NCBI GenBank assembly: GCA_963920665.1
Contig: OY987265.1
Coordinates: 31,997,001 to 32,061,000, forward strand
Source of the DNA: Straminergon stramineum
Taxonomy: Eukaryota; Streptophyta; Bryopsida; Hypnales; Calliergonaceae
Direction: 5' to 3'
Length of the DNA stretch: 64,000 nt
The translations under genes were made by a program, and so were the position numbers. This document shows positions 1 to 11,693 of this stretch, one piece after another. Position 1 is the stretch's first letter. Each line of letters starts with the position of its first letter. A model generated the notes under the pieces. It saw only the letters and a list, made by a program, of their open reading frames with translations. It did no database searches and was not told where the DNA came from.

Positions 1-939
1 ACATTTGTCATTAAGTGCAATTATATTTATTCTATTGTCTTGTTCTTCAAATTGAATTTTCCCATGTATGATGTGGCAACATCCCATTCGGTGGCCTAAA
101 ACTTCAACCTATGCCCAAATTGAACAATAAATCATGAGCTTTGAATCGCCCTACACCACTTAAATTCATAAAATACCACAAAATAGAGTTTAACTTGGAA
201 TCTACTTAAACACTACCATTCAATTCATTTTATAGTCTATTTTTTTTTAATTGATTTTTATTTTTATTATTTTTAGAAAAATAATTTAAAAAAAAGGATA
301 ACTTAAAAAGAGGGGCATCAACTAAAAATCTAGTTCTTTAAGTCATTAGGGGTTAATACATTTATTAGGTGTATAATTTATGACTACTATGTTTGTTTGA
401 AATATTCAATGTCTATGATATTTTTTATTTAGAAGTATAGTTATAAAAATAAGATATAATAGGTGGATGATTTTCATCATTTCAATTTACATGAATGCCC
501 AAGATGAAGACTACACTAATCACTTAATCATTCAAAAACATTGTTCATGATTCATTGCTTTTAATGTTTATAGCCTTTGCTTGTCACCAAATTTTTGTCT
601 AGCATATATTGCCCACTTTTGTTGCTCTTTCTATTTTAGACTTTATAAGTGTCACCGCTATGATGGTGTTATGATGTATTGCAATTTTACATCTATTTGC
701 TTCATAATGAAATGTCCTCATCACTATACATATTTTCATCATGCATTTGCTTACACACACTATCTATTTTGACTATATCTCATTTTTTGGAAATATATTT
801 GTTCAATTTTTTGGTACAGAATCATATAGTAGCATATTCATTTGTTGCTCATTTGGACTGTACATCCTTACATCAAATTCCACAGTCATAGGTCCCCAAT
901 GGATTCACAAACCTTAAATGGAAAAAAAAATAGGTTCAT
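1..939. other. AT-rich intergenic sequence with one possible element end
   Basis: No coding frame is supportable here; the short open frames lack coding character. At 341-356 the sequence runs into GGGG followed by TTAA, which matches the right terminus of the TTAA-bounded elements found elsewhere in the window. The matching left end would lie outside the window or has decayed. Confidence 0.5.
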
Positions 940-1152
940 AGGCTCACAAGCTCATAGGCTCACGCTCATAGGATCACATACTAGCACCCCCATCCTATAA
1001 CCATGGAAGGTGCTTATAACATAGATTATTACAATATAGACACTTATAATAATAAACATCATATAACTATGGAAGGTACCTATAATATAGGTACTAATAA
1101 CATAGGAGCCCCTAAGCTCATGGGCTCAAGATCCTAGGCTCACATGCTAGCA
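940..1152 (-). mobile_element. LTR-retrotransposon LTR remnant, minus orientation
   Basis: Read on the minus strand, this begins TGCTAGCATGTGAGCC at 1152 and continues with repeated 'ctatgttata', 'aggtacct' and 'gagccta' phrases. The same opening (TGTTAGCATGTGAGC) and the same phrase style occur on the plus strand from 61244, where a G-rich polypurine tract precedes it. I infer two copies of one LTR family in opposite orientation. No polypurine tract is clear beside this copy, and its outer edge is not defined. Confidence 0.45.
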
Positions 1153-3221
1153 ATTGTGGGCAATGGACTTCATCCCTTCAAATTTAAGTCAACTTTACAA
1201 ATTTGTTTGACTTGTGAGACTTTAAAGGTACAAATGATCATTGCAATGCAAAAACTTCTAATAGAATTCATAAACTTTGAAGAGATATGGATAATGTGGT
1301 TTTCTCTAAAGGGTCGTTGAGTTCAGAGGGGCCTTTGTATATATTCATTTTTTTATTTCTATTTCAAAAACAAATCGACGTATCATTCTAAACTTTTATT
1401 TTGCAAACTTGTGATACTTTGTGACTCCTTTGGTTTTAAGTAGAAATTTGAAATGAAATCAATCATTTGTATATGAAAACAAAGACTACAAGGTTTTAAA
1501 TCTTATTTACAATTGGACTCTTTGGACACCTTAAGATTGAGAAGGGGACAATTTTAACACCCTCAAAATTTATTTAGTGACATTTTGACACCCAAAGATT
1601 AGGGGAGAGTGGCATCAAAAATTCAAGGAAAGTGTAAAATATATATTCTATTATGATTAACTTCTAAATGTCCAAAGCATAATACCTTTTTATTGAAATA
1701 ATTTTTAAGTTAAATTTATTATCTTAATTATTTCTTCTTTAGGTGGATTATCAATCAAGTCAAAGCTAAGCATGAGGTTTATGTTTGAAAATAAATAATT
1801 TAAAAAATTTTCTATTCAAGTTTATAAAGAAGGGAAGGGTGTCCTTGCAAAAGTTGGATCTCTAATATAAACCCTTAAAACATCCCCCTTGGTCTAAGTT
1901 TTCAATGTATTTTTTGGAACCTTTGATGTTGAAGGGTTAAAAGCTCTAGGTGGTGAGTCTCAATTACATTGAAATTTGAAGGGGAAATTACATTATGAAT
2001 TGATTTAATAAATTTGTAAAGTAGATTTTGAGATAGAATAAATTGACTATGATAATACCTTTAATTTCTCTTAACCACTTGTTTTTCTATATAACCCCAA
2101 ATTTAGGCTTGACATATAAACAAAGAATTAGAAAACTTTGAGGTACTTCCAAATTTTGATAGGTATATGAGTTTTCTTACCCACATTATCCATAATCATA
2201 TGCATTAAGATCCAACTCACACAAGTTGAATTTTTTTGTTAAAACTTGTAAAAATTTTATTTTTGGTTTTGTTCAAAACTTGATTCAATAAGTTCAAAAA
2301 AGACCTTTAGAAATTAGGGATTTATTTGTTTTCAAAATTTTCATTGCTTATAATCTTGTCTTTTTCCTTAATTGATGGTTCCTACTAATTATAGGTGGGA
2401 AAGGCATTCTAGAATCAAATGAGAGTGCCACATATAATTAATTTACTACTTCACACGATTGAATCTTTAATAGGCGATAACACTAGCCATCTTCTAAAGT
2501 AACCTATCCTAAGAGAAATTTATTCTAATTCCATCATGTGATAGAGGATGTGTACAAAGAATCTAAACCGACACGCTTGTGAATGAAATAATTTTAGAAT
2601 TGGAATTATTGAATGTTCAAGTACTCAATTAGATTCTATATATTTAAAGAAGAAATAACATAATTGAAATAATACAGAATATTGTAATGATACTTAGTTA
2701 TTCTTTGGATGTCTTTGAAAGATTAAATGTTTCACCTTTTTTAAGTATTTTCAAATAATTATTTATCTTTCATCAATTCTTTAATGATTTTGTTCTTTTT
2801 TTGGAGACATTTTTCTTTTCTTTTAAATGAATATAGGATTTTCATCTCTTTTAGGTATACTTAGCTTACTATGCACTTAGGTCTACTAGTACCACTCCAA
2901 TATTGTGACCCTTCAAATCATTTATAATTAATTTTCTTGTAGTAGTAATACTATACTACTTTGTGGTTTGTTTCAACACATAGTTCATAAGTTGAATTAC
3001 TTTAACTCCGACATATAGAACGGAATTATAATTTTCTAATTCTCAAAAAATTGTAATTCCATTCTATAAAACAAATAGTTGTTTCATTAAAATTCAAGTG
3101 CACAAAATTGTAGTTGACACTATGGAAATGTAAGCAAAATATTTTGAAAACTTTCATTGCTTAGATTTCAAGATTATATAGCATTTGAAGTAATTTAGAA
3201 ACTACAGTTCTAATATTCTTT
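1153..3221. other. AT-rich intergenic sequence, nothing assigned
   Basis: Low-GC sequence with no supportable gene, RNA or complete element. A phrase near 1871-1890 (aaacccttaaaacatcc) resembles a degraded left terminus of the TTAA-bounded family but has no convincing partner. Confidence 0.5.
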
Positions 3222-3353
3222 CACTAGTAGAAAATTAGGCCTAATCTATTGTTTTGGTTGCGTTGATCATCAACAAATTTCTATTGATCAACAAAAATTT
3301 GTTGATGATCAACGCGACCAAAACAATAGATTAGGCCTAATTTTCTACTAATG
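3222..3353. mobile_element. CACTA-type foldback MITE, 132 bp
   Basis: The element starts CACTAGTAGAAAATTAGG and ends with the inverted form (CCTAATTTTCTACTAATG, one mismatch in the terminal 13). The arms are inverted for about 55 bp around a ~15 bp loop, so the whole element folds into a hairpin. It is flanked by the 3-bp direct repeat ttt (3219-3221 and 3354-3356). CACTA termini plus a 3-bp target duplication define the En/Spm (CACTA) superfamily. It is too short to code for anything and would depend on a transposase elsewhere. Confidence 0.85.
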
Positions 3354-3882
3354 TTTATACTACTAGTGATGCTTGATTAAAGGTTTTGGGGTCTTGTTTT
3401 TGTCTTTTCTAATTTAGCAACAATAATTTTTATAAGGAGATCCAATTCCAAAATAATGGTCGTTGGTACTAGCTTTGGGGAATGACATGAAACTCCCTTT
3501 GTCAATGTAGTTTTGTGCATGAGCTCTCATAATGGAGATGACATAAAATGACATTTTAGACTGGATGTGGAATGCAATGTCTATCGTGTACACTATCATG
3601 AAGAGACCGCATGACAAGCCATTGGGCAACTACATGTCTAACATGTAGACAATATACTTGGTTGAGCCTCAATGTTAGGAGGTAGATGCCTCATACCCAA
3701 CATCAATAAGTTGTAGATTGAGAAAGGCCCAAAGGTGTTGCAAGGTGGAGGGAGGTAGGGATAAACCACATGCAATCGACATTGATGAATTGGAGGCACA
3801 AACTCATGAATACGAGCCATGTGGCTAAATGTTTGAAAATTTAGAAAATTTAGTAGTAATTTAGTGGAAATTTAGTAGTTTA

Positions 3883-4038
3883 TACTAGAAAGTTTGGTTT
3901 TTTTGTTGATTTGGTTGTGTTGATATGGTTCACTTTCCTATTGATTTTTGTTTAGATCAACAAATTATTGTCCCAATCAACAAAAAAGTAAACCACATCA
4001 ATGTAACCAAATAAAAATAAAAAATAAAATTTCTAGTA
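3883..4038. repeat. Degenerate hairpin related to the CACTA MITE
   Basis: An imperfect inverted repeat runs from TACTAGAAAG to TTTCTAGTA. Its arms contain 'tttggtt..gttgat' and 'atcaa..aaccaaa' phrases resembling the MITE at 3222-3353. The terminal C has been lost and no exact target duplication is visible. It is probably an older copy of a related foldback element. Confidence 0.4.
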
Positions 4039-5923
4039 TATGTACCAAATATCTATACACCTTGTAGCCTTGCTAGTCCATAACTTGTCTAGTGTGAATT
4101 CATGTGGTTACAATTCAAAATACATTGATAAAACCTATCAAATCTTTGTTTTTTTGCCTTCTTTAGAGTGATTTAAAAAAATTTCAAAATAGACCTTGAA
4201 CATTTAGGGGTTAATAGTAATAAGAATTACATGTTCACACCAAATTTGATCAAAATTAGACAATTTGCATTTGTGGTGGCCTTCCAAATATTGTGAAATT
4301 CATTAAAATTCCAATTTCATCTTTTAGGGGTTAAACATCAATGTATTTCAAAAATATTTTGGCTTCATTTTATATTATATAAATCAAATTTATATAACAT
4401 GAATAGAATGAAAGTTATTTCTAAAGTAATCATTGTCTATTACTTTAAATTGTCATATCATATTTTTCATATTTTTCTAGTTAACTTTCATTTTTCATTT
4501 CAGCTTGAAAAATTTCGATGGTCCTAGAAATATTGCTGAATGTCTTTTATCATCATCATAATACTAATAAAAACTTTTAAAAAATATCACAAAATAAAAA
4601 AATCTCATATATAACACTACTTTCATAATTTATTATTTGAAAAATGAATAAATAAATATAGTGATTTGAAATGCATTCAAATCAACAATATATTCATATA
4701 GTACATTTTTTTCCTACAAAATTCAAAAGATATGTTTATTATTAACCTCTAGAGGACCAAAGAGCTTGCTTTGGGCTTTTTGAGAATTTGGACAAGCTCT
4801 ATTGACTTTATAATTTGAAAGTTTTGCAAGAAATTTTTAGGATGGATGCTATTTATCATAAATTCATAATCTATGAGTGAAGCTTTGTTTCATGTCATTC
4901 CAATAAATATTGCAAAAGTTAGAATTTTTTTTATTTCGATGTCAAACCGGGCAGAAAAAATATACTCTAAAAAATACTCATTATTCTTTTAGGACTGCAT
5001 AGATTGATACCTGATCAAAAACATTGGAACTATCTGATTCTAATTAAGATAAAAGTTATTAGTATATTAGTTTAATCTTTCATTTAGTAACACCTTCTAC
5101 TTTACAATTTTCTTAAAGATGAATATGGAAGCTTTTTTAGTTAAGTAAATATATATATATATACACACATATATACACACACACAATGAAACCATTTTCT
5201 TGCTTATTGAATAAAATGCATAAACTATAGGATATATGTGTTTTTTGTTTTGAAAATGTTGAAAGACAAAACTTCTCCTTTTGGAAGGGCTCAAAAAGCC
5301 TACATTTTGAAGTTTAGGCAAATTCAACAAACACCCCATGAGTACATTTATTCTCAAATTTTGGGACAATGAACTTGAACAACTTAACCAAAGGATCCTA
5401 TGGTTGGATTTATTACAAAAATATTGATGAAGATTTTGACCTTGTTTTGAGGATGATTATTTTTGAAGCAATTTTGCTATTCTGGGCCTCTAAACATGAA
5501 AAAATTTTAGGGGCTAAACAAAATTGAATATATTCCATAAAATTCAAGACTCAATTACGTTCTTTAATATATAATTTACCTTATACAACAAGGTAAATTG
5601 CATTTTCTATCTTTTTCCTACTCTCTTCTTATCCTTTCTCATCCTTCTTTTCTTTTTATGGCAATTGGAAATACTAGTACCCTTCTTTCTTTTGTAAAGA
5701 AAAAGAAACAAAGGTGGACAAATGGGTATTAATTTTTTGGATAAGTCATACACGAATATAAAAGCTTGTGACATTTTATATAAAATCAATCATATACTCT
5801 ATATTATCTTCACACAATCTTAGATAATGTGATTCAATGTTCATTTCATTTCCTCCCAAATTTCACATTAATAATATTACATTTATCTAAAGTAATCTAA
5901 CTTGTATAAAAGAATGTCACCTT
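4039..5923. other. AT-rich intergenic with two lone TTAA-type ends
   Basis: No gene is seen. Two right-end-like termini, GAACATTTAGGGG-TTAA (TTAA at 4211-4214) and CTTTTAGGGG-TTAA (4331-4334), match the TTAA-bounded family, but left partners were not found. They may be relics of nested insertions. Confidence 0.4.
5147..5186. repeat. AT/AC microsatellite
   Basis: A compound dinucleotide run of (TA)n followed by (CA)n and (TA)n tracts. It also produces the low-complexity minus-strand open frame here, which is not a gene. Confidence 0.8.
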
Positions 5924-5927
5924 TTAA

Positions 5928-6723
5928 CTTTAAGAATTACCTAATCAACCATATATGGTTGATTCAAAATTTCAGGCCTGTTTTGGTAAGGTAAAATTCT
6001 CTTTTTACCATTCTAAATTTTTGACGAAATTGATGCATAACATTGAAGGGTAACTATTGGAAGCTTTTATTTTTTACTAAACAAAATAAGAATTAAATTT
6101 TTAAGAGGTCTTCAAAGGCATATATCTACCATTAGTGGAAGAATAAAGCTTGCAAATTTTACTTCATATCCAGACTTTGAACAAAGTTTGTCAATTTTAC
6201 TGGATTCAAGATTTAAGAAATTGTATTTATCCATTTGCTTTGATAATGATCCCAATAGAAAGAGTGAAGTGTTTATATGATTTCTACCATTGAAAATTGA
6301 AATATGCAAGTGATGATTTGAAGTTATTTGCAATTTCTACTTTAAAAAATTACATTTCAACAATTGCAAGGTGGATTGTATAATGAGTTGGATAGCTCTT
6401 CATTTGAACTTTAGGTTTTCAAAAGTACATTTTAGTGTACTTTACAAACACAATTTCTAGTTGTTCATGTCACCTCCAACCCCAAAAGCTCATATGCAAA
6501 TTTCTAAAACATTGTGGAGATGGACAACATGCTAAAAATAGGATACATACATTTCTCTTGTTATAATCTCACAACTCCTATGCAATTTCACACTAAAAAG
6601 AAAGCTCTTTAAAAATCTCTAAAGTTAGATTTTGAAAAAAAATTGCTTAATTGGGGACAATTCTAAGCCCATGCTCTATTTTCATAAGAAAAACACACTT
6701 GGAAAAGCTTAAGCACTTAGGGG
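5928..6723. mobile_element. TTAA-bounded element E0, ~800 bp, old copy
   Basis: It is flanked by TTAA at 5924-5927 and 6724-6727. The right end is GCACTTAGGGG; the left end is degraded (CTTTAAGAATTACC). The interior is clearly homologous to the element at 9632-10446: both contain 'ggcatat', 'agtggaagaataaagcttgcaa', a block around 'tcacaactcctatgcaatttcaca' and the right-hand phrase 'acttggaaa'. Two full-length relatives with the same edges make this a mobile unit. TTAA target duplication is characteristic of piggyBac-type elements. It is non-coding and probably a non-autonomous derivative. Confidence 0.6.
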
Positions 6724-6727
6724 TTAA

Positions 6728-7701
6728 CCCTTCACCGCCGGAGGGGACAAAAAGTGTCCTCTCATAGTCTGGCAGTAAAATTCAAAGTGCTGTAACTTTT
6801 GCATCCAATGTCCGAATTCAATAAAACTTATTGGGAAAGTTGCGCATATTATTCTAGTTTCAGTGGTAAAATTTTTCAGATCAATCCAAGATGTACTGAG
6901 TTTTTCAGAGCCATTCGAAGTTCACAGGTTCAATTTGAGTTCACCTCACTGCATTCTGATGGCTGCAACTTCGGGGGTTTGTATCTTTCTCATCAAATGT
7001 TCGTTCTCAATAAAAATTGTTGTGTTTTGTTCCCAATAAAGCCTAGTTAGTGTGGTAAAATTTTCATGTCAATCCAAGTTGTTTTGAATGTTTAGGAGCA
7101 ATTCGAAGTTCAAAATCCAGACATTTTTGCATTACAATGAACTTCGGCGGCTTATAACTTCTTCATACATGGTCCGTTTTCAATAATTTTTGTTGGAAAA
7201 GTTGCGCATACAAGTCTTGTTTAGAATTTTAAAATTTCATATGAATCCAAGAGGTTATGAGTGATTGAGAAGCATTTTAGTAGAGGGAGGTTCAGACATA
7301 GATGTGATTTTTTGCTACTTTTTTCACTGTTTTTTGACATTTCAAAACAATTTTGTAGACACAATGAGTCAATTGAATGAGATTTTTTTTCACCAAAGTG
7401 TTTGTCTTTTGGTTTGAATCACTTTGTAGTTAAATTTTTTTTTTATTTGAGTAGGTTTAGAAATCGAATTTCACCACCAAATGTGTTTTTAAGAAAATTT
7501 CAGCATCTTTTTTCAACACTAAAACATTATAATCTTTCAATCTATATGGTCAAATGACCCCAAATTTTTTTCACACCATCTACAACATGCACACTACAAT
7601 ATTGTACGGTTGAGATTTTCATACCTCACTGAGATTTAGACTTATAGGACTTGAAAAGCAAGTCAGCTTTTACACATGTTTGGACTTCAGGCGGTGAGTG
7701 G
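6728..7701. mobile_element. TTAA-bounded element E1 with ~181 bp internal repeats
   Basis: The flanks are TTAA 6724-6727 and 7702-7705. Termini are CCCTTCACCGCC on the left and, inverted, CCACTCACCGCC on the right (10 of 12 match). It abuts E0, sharing the TTAA at 6724. Inside are three degenerate copies of a ~181 bp unit: 'gctgtaacttttgcatccaatgtccg' at ~6790 recurs with changes at ~6976 and ~7152, and 'ggtaaaattt..atcaatccaag' recurs at ~6865, ~7052 and ~7228. There is no transposase frame. The class assignment (piggyBac-like) rests on the TTAA duplication and the CCC terminus. Confidence 0.65.
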
Positions 7702-7705
7702 TTAA

Positions 7706-9314
7706 AGCAATCTCTAGCACTAACTGAATTAAGTTAAGTACAGTAAAGTTGGCCCAACTCCCTAAGAAACTATCTTACACATGCTAATGATCATACATAA
7801 TTCTGGTTTTGAGACATTTTTGAACATGTGGGGAAGAACATTTCACAATTATTTATCAGGAATATGAAAGATCCTTGAGATGAGTTATGAATTTGAAAGA
7901 ACTTTGAAAATTAAATCTCAAAGTTGTGACCTTAATTCTATCCAAAAAATATTTGTGATCGTTCTGGAGTTCAGGTCCATCCCTTCACTATGTAACCGGA
8001 CACACTACTCTTCTCAGGCCAGTCTAAATCAGGCCAGTCTCATGTCCTCCAACTTGCGGAAGCCAAAGAATTTGTTAGCGGCATGTGTCATGAAAACAAG
8101 TTATGAATTCAAGAGCTTATGCTTTTCTTGCATCACAGGTCTAGGCAGGCGAAATGATCATGTGCAAATAACCTTACTAGGACATCAGTCACAACAGTCA
8201 TAGTCATAGTGAGCCCAAGGCAGAAATTCTAGACTCAGATAAAAGCTCTACATCGTAGGAAAAGCAGCCAATAAAGATTGAACACGATAGGAAATTACAG
8301 TATATGCTGCTTAAACATAAGCATATTCGGAGGCCTCCTAATCTGCTAAATCACATATGGTATCCAGAGGTGAGAATGAACCAGAGGTGTACATTTTAGT
8401 CGGCAGTGTCCCCTGAGCCACTCATGCTGAAGATTCTCGACTTTTTCATTGATCCAATGACTAAAGAGACTGGGACAAAAAATTGCGCTCATGCAAAAGA
8501 AGACAACAATGATCCATCAGGAAAGTTGTTGATGTAAGGTAAGGACACCCATAGTTGCAATTGACTCCAAATCGTCACTCTAAAAACTTAGACAATGAGT
8601 GTATTGGATACTGTCACCCTAAAATGTTTTAGAAAATGAGTATGTATAAATTAGACAACCTATAAATCTGTTGAAATGTGGGTTTTAGATCATCTACCCA
8701 TCAAACTTGAACCTTCATAACATTTGCATGCATTTATTGGCGCGTTTAATTTTTTCATATTCTAACAAGAAGATACAAAACTTGAACAATCTAATACAAA
8801 AGAACCATGCTCATCGTTGTCCCTATCTTAAAGGGATTTTGACAGTCTCTCTCTCAAGTATATGAAAGATAATGTAAGAAGTTCCCTGACTGCCTGATTC
8901 GACTGATAGACTCACATAACTCAGCTATGGAAACCACACAACTGCCACAACTTCATGCCACCACCAAACCCGTAAGGAGCAAAATAAACCAAAGCATGCA
9001 CGACAGCAACTCAATTCGTCCAAGATACTCCAACAGATTTGGGACAAACTGGGGCACAGAGGCGCTAAGTGAGCTGTGAAGAGCCCCGAACTATTGACAG
9101 AGGAGAAGAAGAGAGGAAGAAGATTCTATCACTTCATACCGAACGAATCAACTTCAAACCCTAAAACTTTGTGCACCTCCAAAGAATGCAGCTGATCACT
9201 GACCTGAGCACCACAATTTCTAAGGCTTCTAAACTTACATTGCTGCTGCCCTCCAAAGTTCAATTGAAACATAAGCACAAAACAATTGAAGGAACGCTGA
9301 TTGAACTATGAAAG
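7706..9314. other. Low-copy-looking island between two TTAA elements
   Basis: Base composition is richer and less repetitive than the surroundings. A 107-codon plus-strand frame starting with ATG at 7880 is present, but its protein is not recognisable and lacks coding character, so I do not call it a gene. The stretch may hold the promoter and leader of the possible exon at 9315. Confidence 0.35.
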
Positions 9315-9530
9315 ATGTACTCACTTCTGTCCACCAGAGTCCCGGTCCAATTTGCTCCTGAAACCTCAACAAGCTATAAGTCAAGCCATGATCCCAGCCT
9401 CAAGGAAACAGAAGGATTTGAGGACACAAACATAGGGTTAAGAAATACTCTGCCGGATTTCGACCCACTGCCTCTCAAGGCCATGGCGAGAAAACGTCGT
9501 CAAATGACAATTGAAAACGAAGTGAAACAG
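9315..9530 (+). CDS. Possible 5' exon of an unidentified gene
   Basis: An ATG-initiated frame encodes about 72 residues, starting MYSLLSTRVPVQFAPETST and ending in a basic, charged stretch (KAMARKRRQ, then NEVKQ). A strong donor-like sequence, CAG followed by GTAATG, begins at 9531; without splicing the frame would end at 9575. The composition is protein-like and the leader is GC-richer than the flanks. I do not recognise the family. No downstream exon was found: a TTAA-bounded element (E2) begins at 9632, so either the intron carries that element or the gene is truncated. It could also be a chance frame. Confidence 0.3.
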
Positions 9531-9631
9531 GTAATGAAGGAGCCCTGCAAAGTAGGGTCTGGTGGTGACGATTAGCATACTCCCTACGTTTGTATTACCG
9601 TAATTGAAGGTCAGATTCGGACATAAATTAA

Positions 9632-10446
9632 CCCCTAACAGCCTCACCGACAATATATGGTCGATCTCGATCTGAAATTTCAGGCTCATTTTGGGATGGG
9701 CATTTAAATTCCTGTGATCGGTTAAAAAAATTTTACGGGCAGTTTCAAAGGTCAATTATTGAAATTTTTTATTTTTCACTGAAAAAGATAAATAATTGAT
9801 TTTTGAGAGGAGTCCTCAAAGGCATATCTATCTATCTTAGTGGAAGAGTAAAGTTTGCAAGTTTTACTTGATTTTTTGGCTTTGAGCAAAGCTTGCCAAT
9901 TTCACTTGATTTGAGATCTAAAAAATTGTACTTATCCATTTTCTTTGAAAATGGTCCTAATGGAAAAAATTAAGTGTTTTCATGATTTTTACCATTGAAA
10001 ATTTAAACATGCAAATGTTGATTTGGAGTTAATTGTGATTTCTACTTATAAAAAACAATTGTGTTTCAACAATTGCAAAGTGGATTGTGTAATGAGTTTG
10101 ATAGCTCTTCATTTGAACTTGAGGTTTTGGAAGTGCATTTTAGTATTGCTAACACAATTTATAGTTGGTCATGTCACCTATAATCCCCCAAAAAATTTAT
10201 ATGTAATTTTTTGAAACATTGTGGAGAAGGGTAGCATACTAAAAATAGAAAATGTTCATTTCTCTTGTTATAATCTCACAACTCCTATGCAATTTTACAC
10301 CCAAAATTGGTAGATGTACTAATAAGCAAGCTCCTTAATACGGTTAGATTTTGAAAAAAAAACAATTTATTTCATTGGGGATAACTATAAGCCCATGCTT
10401 TATTTTCATAAGAAACACACACTTGGAAAGGCTTAGGCACCTAGGG
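9632..10446. mobile_element. TTAA-bounded element E2, ~815 bp
   Basis: The left flank is TTAA (9628-9631) followed by CCCCTAACAGCC. The right end is GGCACCTAGGG followed by a mutated target (attga). The interior aligns with E0 (5928-6723) along its length in the same orientation, including 'cctcaaaggcatat', 'gtggaagagtaaagtttgcaag' and 'ctcacaactcctatgcaatttta'. It is non-coding. It lies about 100 bp downstream of the possible exon at 9315-9530. Confidence 0.65.
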
Positions 10447-11693
10447 ATTGAGTGTTTTTTGGAATATCCAAATGTTTGGAATATTATAAGTGAATTGTTG
10501 CAAAAGAATTTCATCCATATTGTCTAAAATTTTGAATACTTCAAAATTTTATAAGAAAATACAAAAAATCATTTTTTTCAAGTTTTCAAGTTTAAAATTA
10601 TCATCATCAATTTCATAAATAAAATAACCAAGTACAATCACAAACTTTGACATACAATCCACCCCCTTAATTTGATCTTGTTCCAACAATATTTGGAGAT
10701 ATCTTACACATTTGCTACACTCTCATTCATTGTAATACATATGTTACACATGAAGATTATTTCGTTCTTCATATGATTGTCACCTAAGTGGGTAGAAATA
10801 AACAATGCAAAATTTCAAGACTATATTGAAAAAAATTGACAACACTTTATTGCAAGAGCTTCATGCTACATGGCAAGGTATCTCAACATCATCTTTGAGA
10901 CCTCTTAATTTTCAAACAACTCATCCCAATAGTCTTCTTCCTTCTCACATAGTTTGCTTGAATTGGTAGAGTTTGAATTACAAAATGAAGTTGACTTGGT
11001 ATGGTTTTCCATAGCCTCCAATTGAAACTCCTTCTCAAATAGTTTCAATAAGCTACAATTCTTCCATCCTCTAATGATCAAGTAAATTTCAGATCCTACA
11101 CTTTTCTATGAATCTAACAACCAAGTGTACAAATGTTAAAATAAAGTTCCTATACTAAGATAAAGTAGAATATTTAGGAAGTCTTTACTTTGCAATTGTT
11201 GTTGGATTGAAGCTACTGACCACTTTCTAAATTCTATTGTAAATCTACACTTCTAAGGGCGTTGAAGTATTACATATGTCGATTGTAGTTCTGATGTGCA
11301 ATTTGTTGGGATTAAAAACATACATATCCAAGGGTATTTTTTTTCATCCAAGATTAGAAAGCCTAAGATTTATAAACAAACCAATAGTCTAAAAGCCAAA
11401 TTTTTTTTTGATTTGAAGGCAAATTCATCTCCTCTACCATACGCTCATAGTATAGATTCAATATTATAGTCTGCTCTTAAAGTGACCATTTAAGGGATGG
11501 TCGGCCTTTTGATGGTTCTTAGATGCACGAAATTATTTAACCTTATTTTTCACTTGAAGAAAAATTGATGTAGAATCTAACCCAAGTGGTTTTATATTTT
11601 TCGGAGCATTTTTGAATTACTTATAAACTTCTAAAGAATTGTGCCATAGGCACCTATTTCCTAATCGTAGGCCTTACAAAATCACACATGCGT
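10447..11693. other. AT-rich intergenic, nothing assigned
   Basis: No coding stretch, RNA gene or paired termini were recognised in this ~1.2 kb. Confidence 0.5.
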
